A stretch of DNA of 64,000 nucleotides from Pseudomonas sp. PDM04. GTDB taxonomy: Bacteria; Pseudomonadota; Gammaproteobacteria; Pseudomonadales; Pseudomonadaceae. A model generated the notes under the pieces. It was not told where the DNA came from. It did no database searches and saw only the letters and a list, made by a program, of their open reading frames with translations. A program made the position numbers and the translations under genes. Below, piece after piece: positions 1 to 8,657 of this stretch; the stretch's first letter is position 1; every line of letters starts with the position of its first letter. The DNA lies in the NCBI RefSeq assembly GCF_014851765.1, contig NZ_JACVAI010000001.1, positions 1,302,001 to 1,366,000 on the forward strand, given 5' to 3'.

Positions 1-898
1 CATTGAAGGTCTGGTCACGAAACAGCCGCGTCGGTTTGCGCCCCTGGTTCAGCCAGGCTTGCCAGCCACCCTGGGGTAACAGTTCCACCCGATGGCCACC
101 GGGGGGAATGTCGACTTTGAGGGTGTGCATGACGTCCAGCGTGAAGTTGAACGTGAACACGTTGTCCTCAGGCAGTACGACATCACCAAAATCGAAGTCT
201 GAGCCGGGCCCCATGGAGTAATTGATGCTGCCGATGTATTGCCCGGATGACAGCGCCAGTGGATTGGGCGTTTTAATCGAGTAACCGTAGTCAATCGTCC
301 AATACCACAACCTCGGAATGTCTCCGATTGGTTGTCGACTACAGGTTCCCGCGCCCTCAGGAACGACCCAGAAAAAACGTGCCCAATTCGCGGCCCCTTG
401 CAGGTAATTAATGCCCACGCAAGGGCTTGGCGCCTGCCGCCACTGATGACTCCAGCTCGACCCCGCCCAGACACTGACACCTGGAGGATTGTCCAGAAAC
501 CAGGCTCCACCGATGGCAGAAATACGTAACTGCACGGTCGACACCTCTCCGGTAGACACGTGAGTGACGGTGACGTCTCGCCACTCGGACGGCACCTTCC
601 ACATGGCGCCCTGCCGGGGATCCTGATGATTGGCCTGAATGGGTCTGATCGAGTTCGCAGCAAATCCAGTCCGAATGGAGAAAATACCCAACGCGTCACA
701 TTGTGCGGCAGCCCCTTCCACGCACACGCCACTGACGGGCGTTGTATTGACGAACTCGTTGTTCAATGGATTCCCCGGATCCGGATTGAATTTCGCGGTG
801 ATGTCCTGAACCAGCGCATTCGCACTGGCGGACACCGCCAACAACGAAGCGCTGAAGAATTGGCAGAGCCGGTGGGCGCCGCGTTGAGGGTTATGCAT
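1..898 (-). CDS. Fimbrial tip adhesin paralogue (CooD-like), 3' part outside window
   Basis: The minus-strand frame opens with ATG at 898 and stays open to the window edge (about 299 codons visible). Residues 1 to about 27 form a signal peptide ending near SASANA. The mature part aligns throughout with the neighbouring gene at 953-2203: both share NPLNN/NPLSNKF-type starts, GIFSIRT, KTPNPL, an SGQY-IGS/TGS stretch and a GGHRVELLPQGGW block, plus paired cysteines near PSPC and GTCSRQ. By family this is a minor subunit at the tip of an alternate chaperone-usher (CS1/Coo) fimbria, secreted by Sec and assembled by the usher. It is the last visible gene of the operon, 54 bp after its paralogue. 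Whether it is complete beyond the window cannot be seen. The start is preceded only by a weak GGA ribosome site. Confidence 0.8.
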   Translation of the reverse strand, partial: MHNPQRGAHRLCQFFSASLLAVSASANALVQDITAKFNPDPGNPLNNEFVNTTPVSGVCVEGAAAQCDALGIFSIRTGFAANSIRPIQANHQDPRQGAMWKVPSEWRDVTVTHVSTGEVSTVQLRISAIGGAWFLDNPPGVSVWAGSSWSHQWRQAPSPCVGINYLQGAANWARFFWVVPEGAGTCSRQPIGDIPRLWYWTIDYGYSIKTPNPLALSSGQYIGSINYSMGPGSDFDFGDVVLPEDNVFTFNFTLDVMHTLKVDIPPGGHRVELLPQGGWQAWLNQGRKPTRLFRDQTFN

Positions 899-952
899 GT
901 AATGTCCATTTGGCCGTGAAAGCGAGAAAAGTTGATTCAAGATGACGATGGC

Positions 953-2203
953 TCACACCTCTGAATCCCAAACCACCGTGACCTGGCCCGAATACTGTGC
1001 TCCAGCACCGCTGAGCATCTGTTCGACATGCTCCCGGGCAATGTCGAAATGCAGCTTGGCGGGCTTGCGATCGACGTAAAAACCGGGCTGGAACAACTCG
1101 GTGCCGCTGCCATCCAGCAACAGGGGACGGCGATTGACCGGTTGCCCGCCCGCATCGCTCAAACCGTTGGGCAAACTGACACTCACGTTCAACGGCACCG
1201 AATGCCCGGACGTGGCTTCGCGCAACGCGCAGGTGTTGCCCCCGTCCGGGTACTGGCATTCAAGGTTCATCTTGAAGCGCGACGACGCCGAGACATTGAA
1301 GGTCTGGTCACGAAACAGCCGCGTCGGCTTGCGCCCCTGGTTCAGCCAGGCTTGCCAGCCACCTTGCGGCAGCAATTCCACCCGATGGCCGCCCGGCGGG
1401 ATCTCCACCTTCAACGTATGCTCGACGTTCAACGTCATGTTGAAGGTGAGGAGGCTGTCATTCGGGATCATGACGTCGCCAAAATCGAAGTCCTGGTTGG
1501 GCCCGAGCGAGTAACTCAGCGAGCCGGTATATTGGCCGCTGGACATGGTCAGGGGATTGGGCGTTTTCAATTCATAGGCGTATTCGAAGTTCACGTACTT
1601 GAGCGAGCTGATATCGCTCACTGCCTGGCGGCTGCAGGTCCCGGCGTTTTCAGGCACCCGCCAGAACCAGAGCGTGTAGTAGTTGGGCGCATTGGCGATG
1701 TACCCCGTCGGCAGGCAAGGGCTGGGCGCCGTTTGCCACATGCTCCACACGTTTCCCCAGGCGTGGGTGGCCGGTGTTGCCGTCGAACGGATGTCCCAGC
1801 GATTGCCGATGCCGGCGATGCGCATTTCCACCGTCTGCCGCTCCCCGGTTTGCGTATGCGTCACTTCAACGCTACGCCACGCTGACGGCACCTTGAACAT
1901 GGCGCCTTCCCGTTCACTGGCATGCCCGGCGGGAATGGCCTTGCTGGCCGTGAAGTTGATGTCATTGGTGCGGATACTGAAGATCCCCAACTCTTTGCAC
2001 CTGTCAGGAATATGCCACGGGCAGATGCCGCTTTCCGGCGTGGTGTTGATGAACTTGTTGCTCAACGGATTGGACGGATCCGGCCGGAAGACTGCGGTGA
2101 TTTCCTGCACGGCGGCATGGGCCAGCGATACTGACCCACCGCCGACCAATGCCCCTGTCAGCAACCACGTGGTGCCGCGTTGAATCCAATTGATCACGCT
2201 CAC
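953..2203 (-). CDS. CS1/Coo-type fimbrial tip adhesin
   Basis: This 416-aa protein has a signal peptide of about 30 residues ending SLAHA. An N-terminal receptor-binding-like domain (about 31-270) is rich in aromatic residues and has cysteine pairs (CPW...RC, PSPC, GTCSR). A C-terminal pilin-like domain (about 280-416) has a further CQYPDGGNTC pair and a beta-rich end. This two-domain layout and the length match CooD-type tip proteins of class 5/alternate chaperone-usher fimbriae. It follows the second pilin-like gene by 52 bp in the same orientation as pilin, usher and chaperone. The adhesin role is inferred from position and architecture; the receptor is unknown. Confidence 0.8.
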   Translation of the reverse strand: MSVINWIQRGTTWLLTGALVGGGSVSLAHAAVQEITAVFRPDPSNPLSNKFINTTPESGICPWHIPDRCKELGIFSIRTNDINFTASKAIPAGHASEREGAMFKVPSAWRSVEVTHTQTGERQTVEMRIAGIGNRWDIRSTATPATHAWGNVWSMWQTAPSPCLPTGYIANAPNYYTLWFWRVPENAGTCSRQAVSDISSLKYVNFEYAYELKTPNPLTMSSGQYTGSLSYSLGPNQDFDFGDVMIPNDSLLTFNMTLNVEHTLKVEIPPGGHRVELLPQGGWQAWLNQGRKPTRLFRDQTFNVSASSRFKMNLECQYPDGGNTCALREATSGHSVPLNVSVSLPNGLSDAGGQPVNRRPLLLDGSGTELFQPGFYVDRKPAKLHFDIAREHVEQMLSGAGAQYSGQVTVVWDSEV

Positions 2204-2255
2204 TTTTGCCTCTATCTGATCGAACTTGGGTTACCGCGAATAAAGCAGGCCGGCG

Positions 2256-2753
2256 TCAGGGGACGATGGCTTCGAACAGCATGTGCACGCTGCCGTAGTA
2301 ATCACCGGGCCGATAACCGGCACCCGGTTTTACCGCCGCAATTTCCAGGGCGACACGCTTGCCCGTTCTTCCGTCCACTTCGGAGATCACTTCCTGGGCA
2401 TCAAGGGTGAGCCGTGTGTTGTTGAACGTGACCAACAGCGGGATATCGTCGCTGTCCCTGCCGTTGTTCAGATACGGCTCGAACGACAGCCGTGCCGATA
2501 TCGCACCGTTTTCGTTCTTTACATCGAACTGTTTGCGCAGGCGGCTGAGTTCGCTGGTGTGGGGATTCCAGTCGAGCCGTTGTTCCAGGTGAATCCACCC
2601 AGGGTCCGCCGGTATCACGTGAAAGGCGGCAGAAGGAATGGTGACCGAGACATCGAAAGTCTCGCTGATACGGAGGGCAAACGCACTGGTACTGACCAGG
2701 GTCAGCAACAGGGTTGCCGTGACTGCTTTCATCGCTTTGATCATGTCGTTCAC
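2256..2753 (-). CDS. CS1-type fimbrial subunit (second, probably minor pilin)
   Basis: This 165-aa protein has a signal peptide (about 1-26, ending TSAFA; the start could also be the ATG three codons later). It is clearly homologous to the major pilin at 6201-6710. The two share DP..I....RL.(W/Y)(N/D)P....LS.LR.QFD.KN.NG.I.A, then L.NG....(D/N)IPL.V.FN, and a terminal GDY.G.V.(M/L)(L/R)F(E/D)A. This is the Fimbrial_CS1 (CooA) family pattern, including the C-terminal strand used in donor-strand exchange. It lies 12 bp after the chaperone gene. A minor or adaptor subunit role is inferred because a separate pilin heads the operon. Confidence 0.85.
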   Translation of the reverse strand: MNDMIKAMKAVTATLLLTLVSTSAFALRISETFDVSVTIPSAAFHVIPADPGWIHLEQRLDWNPHTSELSRLRKQFDVKNENGAISARLSFEPYLNNGRDSDDIPLLVTFNNTRLTLDAQEVISEVDGRTGKRVALEIAAVKPGAGYRPGDYYGSVHMLFEAIVP

Positions 2754-2765
2754 TCGCGCTTGGTT

Positions 2766-3515
2766 TCAGCCCTTTGTCTCGAGCTTTTTCGTCGCTGAAC
2801 CTTCAATCAGGGTGAATCGGTATTCACGCCCGGCCTGCTTGTCGAACTGGAACGTTCGACCGGCCAGAACGTGATGTTTGGTAGTGGGCTGGCAATCGTT
2901 TTCGCTGTTCACCGAACAATCCTTGAACTCGTCGATGACCACGACACTGTTGCCGTTGTTGCGGATTTCGTACTTCTGCGGACCGTCCTTGATCTCACTG
3001 TCATAGCGTGTCTGGCTGGGCCGTACGAAAAATATCGTGCCGTAGCCCGCCAGTATGTTGACCCCGGCGGACAGACCTTTCTTGTAGTCTTCGCGCTCTT
3101 CGGCGGACACCGCGAATTCATCTTCCTTTTCGGGTACCACGGGCACGAAACGGACGCGGAAGTAGCGCTCTTTGTCCCGCTCGCCGACATACAACAGACG
3201 CGTGCCCTGCATGCCATTGGCCGGTACGATCAGTCGCGCCGGGCTGGCCATCAGGCCATTCCGGGCGCTGGCGTCGGCCTGGTTGGCAAGCGGCACTTCC
3301 TGCGAGGTGCCGTCGGCGTTGTAGAGAATTTCAAGAATGTCGATCTTGACGAATGCCGTGCTGTCACCGCCGTTGAAAACCCGTTTCAGAAAGGTGGTTT
3401 TATCACCGTCCAGATAGTCGAAGACCACGCCGACATTGATTTGCGGGCCCGCCAGCACGATCTGCGGCAACAGGGAAAAGCCAAGGACTGCCAATAAGCG
3501 TTTCATCATGTTCAA
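2766..3515 (-). CDS. Periplasmic fimbrial chaperone (CooB-like)
   Basis: This 249-aa protein has a signal peptide (about 1-22, ending PQIVLA) and an immunoglobulin-like periplasmic chaperone fold. The N-terminal domain holds VKIDILEI and a SPARLIVPANGMQGTRLLY stretch, which corresponds to the G1-strand/cleft region that donates a strand to pilins. In alternate chaperone-usher systems this protein (CooB class) holds subunits in the periplasm and delivers them to the usher. It sits between usher (41 bp upstream) and second pilin (12 bp downstream). The start could be the ATG at codon 3 instead. Family assignment rests on operon context plus the fold-like pattern. Confidence 0.83.
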   Translation of the reverse strand: MNMMKRLLAVLGFSLLPQIVLAGPQINVGVVFDYLDGDKTTFLKRVFNGGDSTAFVKIDILEILYNADGTSQEVPLANQADASARNGLMASPARLIVPANGMQGTRLLYVGERDKERYFRVRFVPVVPEKEDEFAVSAEEREDYKKGLSAGVNILAGYGTIFFVRPSQTRYDSEIKDGPQKYEIRNNGNSVVVIDEFKDCSVNSENDCQPTTKHHVLAGRTFQFDKQAGREYRFTLIEGSATKKLETKG

Positions 3516-3556
3516 CCTGAAAAATGAGATTCATCGAAGGGTGTTTCGCGAGTCGT

Positions 3557-6193
3557 TCAACCCGCACTTTCAGTGTTGTAAGTGGCCTCCGCCAACGTGT
3601 CCGGCGAGCAGCGCAAATCACCGATCATCAACACGTTGTCTTCATGGCGTGCATTGGCCGTATCGAGCCGGAACTGGCACAACAACTGATTGCCCTGACG
3701 CACTTCCAGAGTCGGTGAGCCCGCCTGCATTTCCATCGAGAAGAAGCCATCGACCTCGCTGACACCGCGGCTGGCGTGGTTGATCACGTGATGTCCCTTG
3801 AGCGGCCTGCCTTGGGGGTCGATCAAACGCCCGAGGACGGTCAGGGTCTTGCTGACGGTGATCTTGCGATAGCCCACGCCGCCCTTGTTCAGGTGATAGC
3901 GGCTGCGCGCCGGCTGGATGCTCGCGGCCGGAGGGTGGTTGCCTTCGAAGTCGAAGCTCACGACGCTGTTCTTGTAGGCGGTGATCGGGATGAAATTGCG
4001 CCCCGGTCGCAGGCTCGCGCTGCCGCCGCTGGAATCGTCGGCGCGCAGGGCGATGTCATCGACGTCTGACTCGACGTCGACGATCATCCCCGCGCCCGTC
4101 CCGTGGTGCTGGCTGGTCATGACGACTTTCTCGCCGCCCACGGCCACGGTGCTGTCCAGGTTCAAGCCACCGGTGAACTTGTCATTGAAGGAAGAACGCT
4201 GAACGAAGACATCGCCATTGACGGCATCATTGGCGAAGTTCGCGGTACCGGAAAAACCAACGCCATAGGTGTCGGCGAGCGCCGTGGCCGACACGCTTTG
4301 CAGCACGTGGTCCTGCAACTCCTTGCGGTACGTGAGGGTTCCGTTGTTGTCACGACCACCGTCGCGGGAGGTGCGTGTGCCGAGACTCGCGGACCACTGC
4401 TCCCCCGGCCCACCCAGCGCCAGACTCACGCTCAGGTCGACGCCCCGGTTGCGTTTGTCGCCGCTGCTGAAACTGCCGGGCCGGTCGAAAACCGAAAAGC
4501 GCCAGCTGGCGTCGCTGCCAAACAGGGAACCGCGTTGGGTCCACCCCATGTCCACGCCGGTGCCTTCGACGTTGCCGGTGCTGTGCGACACCCGCGCATT
4601 GACCGAGCTTTTGCTGCTGACCCGATGGTTGAGCGACAGCGACGAATTGCTCGTCTGGCCGATGAAAACGTTGCGCTGACGTACCCGGGTGCCATCGGGC
4701 AGGGTTTCATAGGTTTTGGTGGTGTCGAGCCAACTGCGGGTATGGGTGACAAAGACACTGCCTTCCCCGTAGTTGTACATCGTTTGCAGGTCCAGGCCGG
4801 TACCGTGATCCTCGGTTTGATAGACGTTGGCGAACAGGTTGATGTCGTTGGTTAGCGTCCAGTCGACCGACGAGCCATATTGCATCTTGTCTCGCACCTG
4901 CCGCCCCGACACCCCCAGAATGACTCGCGGGTGCAGCAGGAAGTTGACGGCAGCGCCGGACGTCAGATCGCCGGTGTCCTGCTCGTCCCAATTGCTGAGC
5001 AGTTTGCTTTCACGGCCGGCGAACAGGTTGTAGCGCCAGCGACTGTCCGAATTGCGCCAGTTGACGGGTTTGTACACCAGCTCCCGGGTGGTGGACGTGA
5101 TATGCCCGTCTTCGACCAGGCGTACCTCCACTTCATAGATACCGCCCGGCAAGGAACGGGTATCGAGGGTTTGCAGGCCGGCATCCACCGATTGGGTGTT
5201 GATCAACAGTCCGTTGCGGACGATTTCCACCGAGGCCTGGCGGTTGGCGGTGACATAGATGGGATAGAGGCTGGGTTTCGGGCTGTTGATGACCAGGCTG
5301 TCGGAGCTGCCAAACATCAGGCCGGCCGCCGTGTCGGGGCTGGCACCGAAGGTGCGGATCTGACGGGTCAGGCCCTGGGAATTGGGGGTGAAATAGCCCA
5401 CCCGCAGAAAACTGCCTTCCAGTTCTCGCTGGCTGTAGAGCTCATGCACCGCGTGGTAGAGCTTGTCGTCCGGGCCGCCCAGCCGGGCCAACTGCAGATT
5501 CACGCTTTGGGTCCAAAGGCCCAGGCTGCTGCTGGCCTCCAGGCCGAAACGCCCGCCAAGGTCTTGCGCCTGGCCGCCATTGAGGTTCAATTGATTGCGC
5601 ACGATCAAGCCACTGCTGCCCCCTTCCGGCAGTTCGTAATAGCGCTTGGCCTGGGTATCGCGCTCGGCGTTGGCCGTGGCAATCGAAAGCAATGAATTGT
5701 TCAGGTTGTAATGCACGGCCAGCATCTGCTCCGGGCAACTGCCTGCACAGGCGCCCAGGGCAACGCCTTGCTTGAGATAAGTGGCCCAGGTTTCCCGCTC
5801 ACTGGCAGAAGCACGGCTGTCGGCGACATCGGAAAATTCCAGCAGGGTGATGCGATCATCGCGGGACAACACGATCATGGCCTCACCCAGAAGTTGTTGA
5901 TCAAGTTCCACGCGAACGGCCAGCGGTACGTCGAAGAAATGCTCTTCAAAGTCCGCCGGCAAACCTTTGGCCTGGGCCAGAAGACTGCGGGGTGTGGTGC
6001 CAGTGTTAGTTGGCGCAGCCAATGCACTTGCGCAGAAAAAAAATGCGAGCGCAGTCGCGATGGGAGTCATCGGGAACATGAACGGGTTACTCGAAGTTTT
6101 AACGATCGATACGGTCAACATACGGATCGACAGGTCCGATGACCTGCCGACCGGTAAAAGTGCCTGATCAAACTTGCTCTGATCAGACATCAA
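3557..6193 (-). CDS. Outer-membrane fimbrial usher (CooC/TcfC-like)
   Basis: The open frame is 878 aa and starts at 6193, but the signal peptide (ALAFFFCASALAAP) begins only near residue 38. The true start may therefore be an internal ATG (codon 25, 38 or 41). The protein fits the TcfC/CooC usher family, whose members are about 850-900 aa: an N-terminal periplasmic domain, a long beta-barrel region with alternating strands (for example GVDMGWTQRGSLFGSD, WSASLGTRTSRDGG), and a C-terminal carboxypeptidase-regulatory-like region (GRLIDPQGRPLKGHHV, EVDGFFSMEMQAG). It forms the pore that polymerises and exports pilin and adhesin. It begins 7 bp after the pilin gene. Confidence 0.9.
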   Translation of the reverse strand: MMSDQSKFDQALLPVGRSSDLSIRMLTVSIVKTSSNPFMFPMTPIATALAFFFCASALAAPTNTGTTPRSLLAQAKGLPADFEEHFFDVPLAVRVELDQQLLGEAMIVLSRDDRITLLEFSDVADSRASASERETWATYLKQGVALGACAGSCPEQMLAVHYNLNNSLLSIATANAERDTQAKRYYELPEGGSSGLIVRNQLNLNGGQAQDLGGRFGLEASSSLGLWTQSVNLQLARLGGPDDKLYHAVHELYSQRELEGSFLRVGYFTPNSQGLTRQIRTFGASPDTAAGLMFGSSDSLVINSPKPSLYPIYVTANRQASVEIVRNGLLINTQSVDAGLQTLDTRSLPGGIYEVEVRLVEDGHITSTTRELVYKPVNWRNSDSRWRYNLFAGRESKLLSNWDEQDTGDLTSGAAVNFLLHPRVILGVSGRQVRDKMQYGSSVDWTLTNDINLFANVYQTEDHGTGLDLQTMYNYGEGSVFVTHTRSWLDTTKTYETLPDGTRVRQRNVFIGQTSNSSLSLNHRVSSKSSVNARVSHSTGNVEGTGVDMGWTQRGSLFGSDASWRFSVFDRPGSFSSGDKRNRGVDLSVSLALGGPGEQWSASLGTRTSRDGGRDNNGTLTYRKELQDHVLQSVSATALADTYGVGFSGTANFANDAVNGDVFVQRSSFNDKFTGGLNLDSTVAVGGEKVVMTSQHHGTGAGMIVDVESDVDDIALRADDSSGGSASLRPGRNFIPITAYKNSVVSFDFEGNHPPAASIQPARSRYHLNKGGVGYRKITVSKTLTVLGRLIDPQGRPLKGHHVINHASRGVSEVDGFFSMEMQAGSPTLEVRQGNQLLCQFRLDTANARHEDNVLMIGDLRCSPDTLAEATYNTESAG

Positions 6194-6200
6194 TCAAATA

Positions 6201-6710
6201 TCAACGAGGTGGTGGTGGCAGTACGGCGTCGAAACGCAAGGCAACGGTGCCCGTGTAATCGCCCGTTACATAGCCACTGGCCGGTTTGGTCGGTGCAGCC
6301 GAAAGTTCCACTCGCTTGCCTGGCGTCGACTCGGCATCAGTGAGCACTTCGACCGGCGCGGTGCTCGTCAGCGTCACGCCGTTGAACTTCACGACCAGGG
6401 GAATATTCTGGGCGGGCACACCGTTGGACAGATACGCGTCATTTTCCAGCATCGCTGCGATCGAGCCATTGGAGTTCTTGGTGTCGAACTGCGCCCGCAA
6501 GGTGCTCAGTTGATCACTGAACGGATCGTAACTAAGGCGTTGGTCCTTGACGATCAGATCGGGGTCGACCGGCAATACGTAGAACACATTGGTTGGAACA
6601 GACGCGACAATGTTGATGGAATGACGTGCTTCACCGACGGCAAACGCCATGGAAGAAGTCAGCGCCAAAATAGCCATGGGCGTAGCGATTGCAAATTTTT
6701 TCAACATCAC
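6201..6710 (-). CDS. CS1-type major fimbrial subunit (pilin)
   Basis: This 169-aa protein has a signal peptide (about 1-24, ending SSMAFA) and a mature pilin of about 145 residues of the CS1/CooA family. Visible landmarks are LPVDPDLIVKDQRLSYDPFS, LRAQFDTKNSNGSIAA, NIPLVVKFNGVTL and the terminal GDYTGTVALRFDA. It is the first gene of the minus-strand fimbrial operon (pilin, usher, chaperone, second pilin, two adhesins), as expected for the most abundant subunit. An AGGT ribosome site lies a few bases before ATG. The C-terminal tail LPPPPR is proline-rich and lacks a counterpart in the second pilin. Confidence 0.88.
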   Translation of the reverse strand: MMLKKFAIATPMAILALTSSMAFAVGEARHSINIVASVPTNVFYVLPVDPDLIVKDQRLSYDPFSDQLSTLRAQFDTKNSNGSIAAMLENDAYLSNGVPAQNIPLVVKFNGVTLTSTAPVEVLTDAESTPGKRVELSAAPTKPASGYVTGDYTGTVALRFDAVLPPPPR

Positions 6711-7194
6711 TCAATACCTGTTTGATTAAAAAGAGATGAATTAAAAGTCCGATCAAGTAACGGCTGTTGGCCTGGAGCAACAAAGATCAACTTTCAACGC
6801 GGCGCATATTCAGCTATCCAAACTGAAATGTATGTAGGAAATTTCATCGAAGACTGTAGTAAGACACAGCATTTAACCCGATGAAAACATGAAGACAGAC
6901 ATATCCGCTTATCGCTGTAGAACTTGTACTACACGCAACTCTTATTAACAGGTCGTGCAGTGAGTGGTGCTCGCCCACACTTGATTCAGAAAATTTCGTT
7001 TAACCGGTCGCCGTGAACAGCGACTGCGTGCCTTAACTTGCCAGACATGTTCAAGCGAGGTGATCGATGCCTGCGGCGGCACTTCGCCTGCGCCGGACCG
7101 CTCGTCGTGAGTCGCTGTGCTTCAGGGGAAAGGCCTTGCCTCGAATTAAGATATATCTTAAGTTGTATCTAAACACGACAGAGAGAAAGGAAAA
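6711..7194. promoter_or_regulatory. AT-rich regulatory region between fimbrial operon and yqjI
   Basis: No gene is seen in these 484 bp. The fimbrial operon (leftward) and yqjI (rightward) are both read from here. The stretch 6720-6960 is much richer in A+T than its surroundings. It holds three related elements: TGTAGGAA at 6833-6840, TGTAGTAAG at 6855-6863, and the inverted repeat TGTAGAACTTGTACTACA at 6916-6933. The first is a perfect half-site of the motif reported for EvgA/BvgA-type response regulators. A role in fimbrial control is inferred. Confidence 0.45.
7146..7161. promoter_or_regulatory. 16-bp palindrome, probable YqjI (PadR-type) operator
   Basis: TTAAGATATATCTTAA is a perfect palindrome ending 33 bp before the yqjI ATG. 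A further half copy (TATCTAAA at 7166-7173) follows 12 bp after the TATCTTAA half of the palindrome. Position and symmetry fit an autoregulatory site of the PadR-family protein encoded next. This is inference, not a matched database site. Confidence 0.6.
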
Positions 7195-7770
7195 ATGAGA
7201 GACCATCATTCCCCCCATCGCGAGCACGGCGACGGTCGCGACGGCTTCGAAAAACGCCCCGGCCGCGAACGCGGCGGTCGCGGCCCACGGGTGTTCGCCC
7301 CCGGTGACCTGAAGCTGCTGCTGCTGGCCCTGATCGCCGAGCAGCCTTGCCACGGCTATGACCTGATCCGCCAGATCGAAGGCATGTTCGATGGGGCCTA
7401 CAGCCCCAGCCCCGGGGTGATCTACCCGACGCTGACCTTTCTGGAAGAAAGCGAAATGATCCAGGGCGACGCCGAAGGTGGAAAAAAACGTTACAGCGTG
7501 ACCGACGCCGGACGTCTGTCTCTAAGCGAGCAGGCCGTTGCGCTGGATGGCGTGCGCATGCGGATCGATGTGAGCAAACGCTCGTTGCGTGGCCATGATC
7601 GACCGGCCGAGATCCACGAGGCTGTGCATAACCTGCGTCATGCCTTGCAACTGCATCACGGGCGCTGGAGCCCCGAAGAAATCCTGCGGGTCGCCGCCTT
7701 GCTCAACGACACCGCCAAAGCCATCGTCGACGGCCCCGCCGTTTCGACCGCACGGGAGAAAACCGAATGA
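7195..7770 (+). CDS. yqjI: PadR-family metal-responsive regulator (YqjI-like)
   Basis: This 191-aa protein has an N-terminal tail rich in His, Arg and Gly (about 1-33, starting MRDHHSPHREHGDG). It is followed by a PadR winged-helix domain with the hallmark GYDLIRQIEGMFDGAYSPSPG and VIYPTLTFLEE. E. coli YqjI has the same layout: a metal-binding tail plus PadR domain, and it represses the iron-siderophore reductase gene yqjH in response to nickel/iron. The downstream gene here is a yqjH homologue overlapping by 4 bp (ATGA), so regulator and target form one operon. AAAGGA precedes the ATG. A perfect palindrome upstream suggests autoregulation. Confidence 0.85.
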   Translation: MRDHHSPHREHGDGRDGFEKRPGRERGGRGPRVFAPGDLKLLLLALIAEQPCHGYDLIRQIEGMFDGAYSPSPGVIYPTLTFLEESEMIQGDAEGGKKRYSVTDAGRLSLSEQAVALDGVRMRIDVSKRSLRGHDRPAEIHEAVHNLRHALQLHHGRWSPEEILRVAALLNDTAKAIVDGPAVSTAREKTE

Positions 7771-8552
7771 CTGAAGTGATCGAGCCGTCCATTCACCGCG
7801 TCATGCATGAAATCAAACGTCGGCGCCTGCAAGTCCTGCGCGTGGTCGACCTGACGCCGCGCATGCGCCGCATTACCCTCGGCGGGCCCGAGCTGGCAGG
7901 CTTTGTCAGTCTGGGCAGCGATGACCACGTCAAACTGATGTTCCCGCAGAACGCCGAGCAGCAGGCCGCGCTGGAGACTCTGGTACTGGGGGCCGGCAAG
8001 GACAATGGCCCGCTGCCCGCCATGCGCGACTACACGCCACGTCGTTATGACCTGGACACTCTGGAACTGGACATCGACTTCGTGTTGCACGGTGATGGCC
8101 CCGCCTCGACCTGGGCGGAACAGGCCCAACCGGGTCAGTTTTTGCACATCGGCGGGCCACGGGGTTCCATGATCGTGCCGGACATGTTCGACAGCTATCT
8201 GCTGATCGGCGATGAAACCGCCCTGCCCGCCATCGCCCGCCGTCTCGAAGGCCTGGCCGCCAATCGCCGCGCGCTGGTGGTGGTCGAAGTGGAGAACGGC
8301 GCCGAACAGCAGAAGCTGGAAAGCCCGGCGCAGGTGAACGTGATCTGGGTGTTGCGCGAGGGTGGCAAAAACAACCTGCTGACCACCGTTAAACAACTGC
8401 AGGTGCCCGGCGGGAGCCTGTATGCGTGGGTCGCCACCGAAAGCAAAGTGTCGCGGCAGATCCGCCGGGTGCTGCTGGACGAGCACCGGTTGGACGAGCA
8501 GTTCGTGAAAGCGGTGGGTTACTGGAAACAGGACGACAGCGACGACGAGTGA
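7767..8552 (+). CDS. yqjH: Siderophore-interacting protein / ferric-chelate reductase (YqjH/ViuB-like)
   Basis: This 261-aa cytoplasmic NAD(P)H-flavin reductase frees iron from ferric siderophores by reduction. The FAD-binding barrel spans about 1-130 with RDYTPRRYDLDTLELDIDF, where the R-x-Y-x motif binds the flavin. The C-terminal SIP domain spans about 130-261 with GPRGSMIVP, IGDETALPAIARR and a terminal YWKQ typical of the family. It overlaps yqjI by 4 bp, so translation is probably coupled and expression controlled by that regulator. Length matches the family (about 250-270 aa). Confidence 0.87.
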   Translation: MTEVIEPSIHRVMHEIKRRRLQVLRVVDLTPRMRRITLGGPELAGFVSLGSDDHVKLMFPQNAEQQAALETLVLGAGKDNGPLPAMRDYTPRRYDLDTLELDIDFVLHGDGPASTWAEQAQPGQFLHIGGPRGSMIVPDMFDSYLLIGDETALPAIARRLEGLAANRRALVVVEVENGAEQQKLESPAQVNVIWVLREGGKNNLLTTVKQLQVPGGSLYAWVATESKVSRQIRRVLLDEHRLDEQFVKAVGYWKQDDSDDE

Positions 8553-8567
8553 GGCCTTCAGGACCTC

Positions 8568-8632
8568 ATCGCGAGCAGGCTCGCTCCCACATGGGGTCAC
8601 CCTTTTTCTGTGGGAGCGAGCCTGCTCGCGAT
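8568..8632. repeat. REPIN (two inverted REP sequences)
   Basis: Two REP copies face each other: TCGCGAGCAGGCTCGCTCCC and its reverse complement, separated by about 19 bp. The element lies just after yqjH, between convergent genes, and could also end transcription or protect mRNA ends. Many similar copies occur in this window. Confidence 0.92.
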
Positions 8633-8657
8633 TGTTGTTTGAGCCTCACCCCAACGC

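Noticed and set aside
49..732. 227-codon minus-strand frame near the window start
   Set aside because: It is out of phase with the real adhesin frame, which aligns with the neighbouring paralogue from residue 28 onward.
6711..7194. Possible small RNA or tRNA gene in the AT-rich fimbrial upstream region
   Set aside because: No cloverleaf, no strong terminator and no GC-rich structured segment was found there.
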